Assembly: GCA_041497995.1 (NCBI GenBank)
Contig: JBGQHM010000255.1
Coordinates: forward strand, 1-9,993
Direction: 5' to 3'
DNA from: DATKMS01 sp041497995
GTDB lineage: Bacteria > Desulfobacterota > Binatia > HRBIN30
DNA length: 9,993 nucleotides
The translations under genes were made by a program, and so were the position numbers. Of this stretch, positions 6,605 to 9,993 are shown piece after piece (within the stretch, counting starts at the first letter, position 1; each line of letters starts with the position of its first letter). The notes under the pieces are model-generated. The model saw only the letters and a program-made list of their open reading frames with translations. It had not been told where the DNA came from and did no database searches.

Positions 6605-8007
6605 GCGCCACGCCGCACTATCGGGCGCAGTGGCAGCAGTGGGCGCTCGTACTCACGGCGACTCTGGGGCTCGTCGCGACGCTGTTCATGGTGCAGGTCA
6701 TCCTGTCGCACTACACCTGGCGCGTCGATTTTACGCCGGAGAAACGCTTCACGTTGTCGGACCATGCCCGCAACGTACTGAAGGGGCTCGACCGCGACGT
6801 ACACGTCATCGCCTTCTTGCGTTCCGACGACCCGCGCAACTCGGAGATCGAAGATCTGCTGACCCGAGCGCGCAATGAGTCTGGACACGTGCAGTACAGC
6901 GTCGTCGACGTCAATCGCAGCCCCGCCGTGGCGCGGCAGTACGGCGTCGACAACTACGGTAGCCTGGTGGTGGAAAGCGACGGACGGCGCAAGGACTTCT
7001 CCAACCCGCGCGAAGACCTGTTGGTGGAGGCGATCCTCCAAGTGACCCACCCGGCCCGCAAGGTGATCTACTTCCTCACCGGCCACGGCGAGCAGGACAT
7101 CGAGAACACTGACCGGCAGCGCGGCTACTCCGGCGTACGCAACGCGTTGCAGCGCGAGTTCTACGAGGTGCGTGCGCTGAACCTGCTGGGCGATGACGGC
7201 GTGCCGGATGACGCGACGGTTGTGGTGATCGCGGGGCCGCGCAAGGACCTGCTCACCGCGGAGCTGGGCAAGCTGAGCGAGTACGTGAGACGCGGCGGTG
7301 GGCTCCTGGTGATGCTCGATCCGCAAACAGCGCCGAGCCTGGGAGCATTCCTCGATCGCTACGGTATCAAGCTCGGCGACGATGTCGTCGTCGATCCGGA
7401 GAACCGCCTGTTCGCCGGCGATTATCTGACCATGATCGTTCCCGGCCTATCGGATCGGCATCCGGTGAGTGGCGGCCTGAAGTCGCCGCCGCTGCTCTCG
7501 CAGGCACGTAGCGTGCGTTTTGCCGGGTCGCAGGACCCTAACATTAAAGGAATCGATTTCCTGCACTCGGCCAAGTCAGGATGGAGCACCAGCGACACCG
7601 AGGTGCTGCGCAGCGGCGTGGCGTCCTTCGCCGACGGACGCGACCACGCCGGGCCCGTGCCGGTCGGTGTCAGCGTGTTGGTCAATAACCGTCCGCAGGG
7701 TGGGCCGGCTGGGCCGGATAGCCCCGGCGTGACGCGCATGATCGTGCTGGGCGACTCCGACTTCGCCAACAACTTCTTCATCGAGTACTTGGGCGACAAG
7801 GACCTCTTGGTCAATGCAATCAATTGGCTGGCTGGGCAAGAGGAGTTGGTTGGGTCGCGGCCGCAGTTGCGGCAGCCAGGCGTCAATCAGTTCTTCGTGA
7901 GTGCACGGCAAGGACGTTTGGCGTTCATACTCGGCACCGTCGTCGAGCCGGCGCTGTTTCTGTTAGTCGGGGTCACAGTCTTCCTGCGACGGCGGTGGGG
8001 CGGATGA
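6601..8007 (+). CDS. GldG-like ABC-associated membrane protein (auxiliary component)
   Basis: The 468-residue protein has an N-terminal membrane anchor (about 13-35), a large periplasmic region and a C-terminal membrane segment (about 442-463) followed by the basic tail RRRWGG, the GldG architecture. The first half carries YTWRVDFTPEKRFTLSDHAR and VIYFLTGHGEQDIEN (155-169), both hallmark segments of the GldG/DUF4350-type family associated with ABC transporters. A second block contains GGGLLVMLDP (232-241) and MIVLGDSDFANN (380-391), which resemble type-1 glutamine-amidotransferase-like folds but without an evident Cys-His catalytic pair. The GTG at 6601 overlaps the permease stop, with a G-rich Shine-Dalgarno-like run at 6591-6595. 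The in-frame GTG at 6586 is an alternative adding five residues. Likely a structural partner of the transporter; role not known. Confidence 0.88.
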   Translation: MSATPHYRAQWQQWALVLTATLGLVATLFMVQVILSHYTWRVDFTPEKRFTLSDHARNVLKGLDRDVHVIAFLRSDDPRNSEIEDLLTRARNESGHVQYSVVDVNRSPAVARQYGVDNYGSLVVESDGRRKDFSNPREDLLVEAILQVTHPARKVIYFLTGHGEQDIENTDRQRGYSGVRNALQREFYEVRALNLLGDDGVPDDATVVVIAGPRKDLLTAELGKLSEYVRRGGGLLVMLDPQTAPSLGAFLDRYGIKLGDDVVVDPENRLFAGDYLTMIVPGLSDRHPVSGGLKSPPLLSQARSVRFAGSQDPNIKGIDFLHSAKSGWSTSDTEVLRSGVASFADGRDHAGPVPVGVSVLVNNRPQGGPAGPDSPGVTRMIVLGDSDFANNFFIEYLGDKDLLVNAINWLAGQEELVGSRPQLRQPGVNQFFVSARQGRLAFILGTVVEPALFLLVGVTVFLRRRWGG

Positions 8008-8017
8008 GCGTGCACCG

Positions 8018-8542
8018 ATGACGTGGCGACGGGCGCTCGCCTACTGGGCGTGCTTTCTCCTGCTCGGTGCGTATTGGGTGGTGGTGCTCCGCGAACCGTC
8101 GCGCGCCGCGCCGGCGCATCTGACCCACGCTCCGTTTCTGAGCCTTGCAGAAAAGGACATCGACGGCATGGAACTGCGACGCGGTGCCAAGGTGATTCGC
8201 TGCCACCGCGTCGAAGGCCGCTGGCAAGTGGTCGAGCCGCCAGGCGGCGCTGTACCATCGGATCTGGTGACCGCGCTGGTCGCCAACCTCACGCAGTTGC
8301 CCGAGGTCGAGGTCGTGGATGAAGGGGGTGGAGATGTTGCGCAGTTCGGCCTGGAGCCGCCAGTCTCGCAGATCACTCTGAACGTCAGCGGCAAGCCGGT
8401 GAGCCTGCGTCTCGGCAGCCGCAATCCGTCGGGGACCGCGGTCTATGCGCAGCGCGACGACAGCAAGCGCGTCTTTCTCATCGGACTCAATGTCCGCTAC
8501 TACGAGGATCTCGTCTTCGCAGCGGCGCCTCCGGCGTCGTGA
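8018..8542 (+). CDS. Small DUF4340 membrane-anchored protein
   Basis: The 174-residue protein has one N-terminal membrane anchor (about residues 7-24), then a periplasmic domain with the DUF4340 pattern: W-Q-V-V-E-P (69-74), VPSDLVTALVANLTQLPEVE (79-98), FGLEPPVSQITLNVSG (110-125), LRLGSRNPSGTAVYAQ (130-145) and VFLIGLNV. DUF4340 proteins commonly accompany GldG-like proteins and are usually longer, about 300 residues or more, often with repeated modules. This one carries a single module and ends soon after it, with a clean stop and an Ala/Pro-rich tail. It begins 10 bases after the GldG-like stop, so it is almost certainly the last gene of that operon. The function of the family is not established; a periplasmic subunit or substrate-handling partner of the ABC complex is inferred. 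Confidence 0.83.
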   Translation: MTWRRALAYWACFLLLGAYWVVVLREPSRAAPAHLTHAPFLSLAEKDIDGMELRRGAKVIRCHRVEGRWQVVEPPGGAVPSDLVTALVANLTQLPEVEVVDEGGGDVAQFGLEPPVSQITLNVSGKPVSLRLGSRNPSGTAVYAQRDDSKRVFLIGLNVRYYEDLVFAAAPPAS

Positions 8543-8644
8543 GAGAGCGACGGATTGAGCGCGTGGCAGGGGCGTGAGGGTGGCGCCTGTCCGACGTATT
8601 TTGTGGTGCCTACGCTTTCTTGTTGACGGATGGATGAAGGGAAT

Positions 8645-8662
8645 GGTAGCGAAAAGACTACC
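8645..8662 (+). other. Small hairpin in the 5' leader of the last lipoprotein gene
   Basis: GGTAG (8645-8649) and CTACC (8658-8662) can pair around an A-rich 8-base loop. The gap 8543-8691 otherwise shows no gene, terminator with a T-run or recognisable riboswitch core. The hairpin may be chance. Confidence 0.2.
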
Positions 8663-8679
8663 CGAACCAACGAGTGCCC

Positions 8680-8685
8680 AAGGGG
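8680..8685 (+). promoter_or_regulatory. Shine-Dalgarno of the modular lipoprotein gene
   Basis: AAGGGG at 8680-8685 lies six bases before the ATG at 8692. It selects this ATG, whose frame encodes a lipoprotein signal peptide, over the out-of-frame ATG at 8688. Confidence 0.75.
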
Positions 8686-8691
8686 AAATGC

Positions 8692-9993
8692 ATGGTGCGA
8701 CGGCTCGCAACGATTACTATCCGCCTGTTTCCGGTCCTGCTCTGCGCGGCGTTGATGGCCGGCTGCGGTGGCGACGCGTCCTCGGGTGTGGGGATTCCCC
8801 CGCCTCCACCACCGGCTGGACCGGTGGTCAACGGCACGGTCCGTCTCCCCAACGGCCGCCTCGCATTGAGTCGGTCGCTGATGGAGCGCTTCGCCGCACT
8901 GGTAGTCGAGGAGGCCGAAGCGCTCACCGCCACTAATGTCCGTCCCGTTGGACGCAACGTCGGTGTGCAGCTGTCGCAACGGCGCGGCGACGGCGCCGTG
9001 CAAACCTTCGGCACGAGCTTCACCAACGACCAAGGCCAGTTTCTCATCGATCTCCCCAGTGGAAGCAGCGAGGATACGTGCCGCTTCATCCTGTCGGTCG
9101 GTAGTGGTCAGACGCTGACGCGTGCCTTCGTCTACAGCGCCACGGACCCGATCATCGTCGACTTTGCCAGTGAGACGGCGGTCGCGCTGATTCTCGGCCA
9201 AGTGCAGCAAGGTGCGGATCTCTGCGAGTTCTCCAGCGGCGAGATTCGCCAGTTGGTGAGCTCGATCCGTGTGCTTCCGGGTGATGTGACCGGGGCGGAC
9301 GTGTTCGCGACCAACCGCAATGCGTTGCTAGCCGCGGCGAACGACCCCGGTATTCAGGACGAGTTGGCGCGCTTCGGCAATGCGCCGACGCCGATACCGA
9401 CGATGACGCCGCAGCCACCGACAGCGACTGTGCCACCGACGGACACGCCCACTATCACCGTCACGCCGACGGTCACCCTGACGCGCACCCGCGTGTCCAC
9501 CAGCACGGCGACGATCCCGCCGTCGGCCACCCCGACACGGACGAAGACGGTGCCCGCTAGCGCGACCAGCACCCGCACGGCGACCCAGACCGCAACCAAG
9601 CCGCCGCCCAGTGCGACGCCGACGCGCACGCCGACGGTGGTAGACACTGCGACGCCGACAAGCACGCCGGTGCCGACGAGTACGTTGACACCCACGACGC
9701 AGCCCACGCCGACTGTGACCTCGACCCCGGCGGCGACTCCGCCGCAGATCACCATCGGTTCGGCCAGCGGCCAGCCCGGCTCACAAGTCACTGTGCCCAT
9801 CTCGTTGACCAAGAACGACACCACCATCGTCACCATTGCGCCTCTCGTCATCGATACGGATCTCGCTGTTCTGACCTTCGGCAGCTGCGTGTCGAAGGTG
9901 TCGGGTAAGAACGTGGACACAGGGCAACCCCCGTCAAACCCCGGCCGGATCAGCATCACGATGTCTGGCTCGCCGTCGGCGGTCATTCCGGAC
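8692..9993 (+). CDS. Modular surface lipoprotein with Thr/Pro-rich linker and cohesin-like domain (3' partial)
   Basis: The frame is open for 434 codons to the window edge, so the C-terminus is missing. Residues 1-25 are a lipoprotein signal peptide: basic MVRR, a hydrophobic core, and lipobox LMAGC with Cys25. A short Pro run (GIPPPPPPAGP) leads to an N-terminal domain (about 46-230) that starts VVNGTVRLPNGRLALS and contains NDQGQFLIDLPSG, suggestive of a carboxypeptidase-regulatory-like beta sandwich, followed by a helical part; I cannot name this domain. Residues 231-351 are a Thr/Pro/Ser-rich linker. From 352, ITIGSASGQPGSQVTVPISL opens what looks like a cohesin-like beta sandwich (G-x-x-V-x-V-P-I-S-L pattern). 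The architecture suggests a cell-surface or secreted adhesion or scaffold protein. A strong Shine-Dalgarno fixes the start. It is 149 bases downstream of the DUF4340 gene and probably a separate unit. Confidence 0.87.
   Translation, partial: MVRRLATITIRLFPVLLCAALMAGCGGDASSGVGIPPPPPPAGPVVNGTVRLPNGRLALSRSLMERFAALVVEEAEALTATNVRPVGRNVGVQLSQRRGDGAVQTFGTSFTNDQGQFLIDLPSGSSEDTCRFILSVGSGQTLTRAFVYSATDPIIVDFASETAVALILGQVQQGADLCEFSSGEIRQLVSSIRVLPGDVTGADVFATNRNALLAAANDPGIQDELARFGNAPTPIPTMTPQPPTATVPPTDTPTITVTPTVTLTRTRVSTSTATIPPSATPTRTKTVPASATSTRTATQTATKPPPSATPTRTPTVVDTATPTSTPVPTSTLTPTTQPTPTVTSTPAATPPQITIGSASGQPGSQVTVPISLTKNDTTIVTIAPLVIDTDLAVLTFGSCVSKVSGKNVDTGQPPSNPGRISITMSGSPSAVIPD
9382..9744 (+). repeat. 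Coding low-complexity repeat: Thr/Pro-rich linker
   Basis: About 121 codons (residues 231-351 of the lipoprotein) are dominated by Thr, Pro, Ser, Ala and Val in short T-P-T, T-x-T and T-A-T units, written mostly with ACG, ACC and CCG codons. The units are degenerate, with no long exact tandem copies. Such linkers separate domains on the cell surface and are possible O-glycosylation targets. The base composition also opens long antisense frames, which are not genes. Confidence 0.85.

Noticed and set aside
8543..8600. Terminator after the DUF4340 gene
   Set aside because: Only an imperfect GGCAGG/CCTGTC pairing with a long loop and no T-run was found.
8623..8650. Possible promoter (TTGACG) before the last lipoprotein
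   Set aside because: At 17 bases downstream the sequence is GGTAGC, which does not resemble a -10 box.
8574..8936. 120-codon plus-strand frame, including an ATG at 8688
   Set aside because: It overlaps the lipoprotein gene in a different frame and has no domain; the Shine-Dalgarno spacing and signal peptide favour the ATG at 8692.
9354..9986. Long minus-strand frame with Val-Gly-Val-rich repeats
   Set aside because: It is the antisense of the Thr/Pro linker. The plus strand has a strong Shine-Dalgarno, lipobox and continuous domain sequence; the minus frame has no supporting start site and no recognisable domain.

Overview
The window looks like a high-GC, Gram-negative chromosome. Evidence for an outer membrane is a periplasmic SurA/PrsA-type prolyl isomerase and two lipoproteins with clear lipoboxes. 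The Thr/Pro-rich linker followed by a cohesin-like domain in the last gene, and the many palindromic intergenic repeats, would fit an uncultured deltaproteobacterial-type lineage (Binatota or Desulfobacterota relatives come to mind). That placement is a guess from style, not a phylogenetic result. No rRNA, tRNA, CRISPR array, integrase or transposase gene was seen.

Layout. Bases 2-166 (+) hold the interior of an enoyl-CoA hydratase/crotonase that breaks off just after its N-G-Y-A-L-G motif, at a palindromic repeat. Bases 160-1143 (-) encode the prolyl isomerase, the only clear minus-strand gene; its stop codon lies in the same repeat. Then, all on the + strand: a PaaI-type hotdog thioesterase (1283-1702); N-carbamoylputrescine amidase AguB (1799-2686) and agmatine deiminase AguA (2869-3942), which together convert agmatine to putrescine; a lipoprotein of unknown function (4048-4821); a Gld-type ABC module (ATPase 4899-5864, permease 5861-6604, GldG-like protein 6601-8007, small DUF4340 protein 8018-8542); and a large modular lipoprotein that runs off the right edge (8692-9993).

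How the genes work together. AguB and AguA catalyse consecutive steps of one route but are separated by 182 bases of palindromic repeats, so they may not share a tight transcript. The ABC module is compact: ATPase/permease and permease/GldG-like junctions each overlap by 4 bases (GTGA), and DUF4340 follows after 10 bases. It predicts an envelope complex with an ATP-driven membrane core and two anchored periplasmic proteins. The substrate of such systems outside gliding Bacteroidetes is not established.

The most distinctive non-coding signal is that most intergenic gaps carry different palindromes or short-period repeats. These are a stop-codon-rich TCAGTGA repeat at 141-166 with a relative at 4824-4851, a CACCGGCC hairpin at 1184-1202, a 16-bp inverted repeat at 1706-1753, and an oppositely oriented REP-like pair at 2725-2772 and 2816-2843. 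No intergenic stretch exceeds 300 bases.
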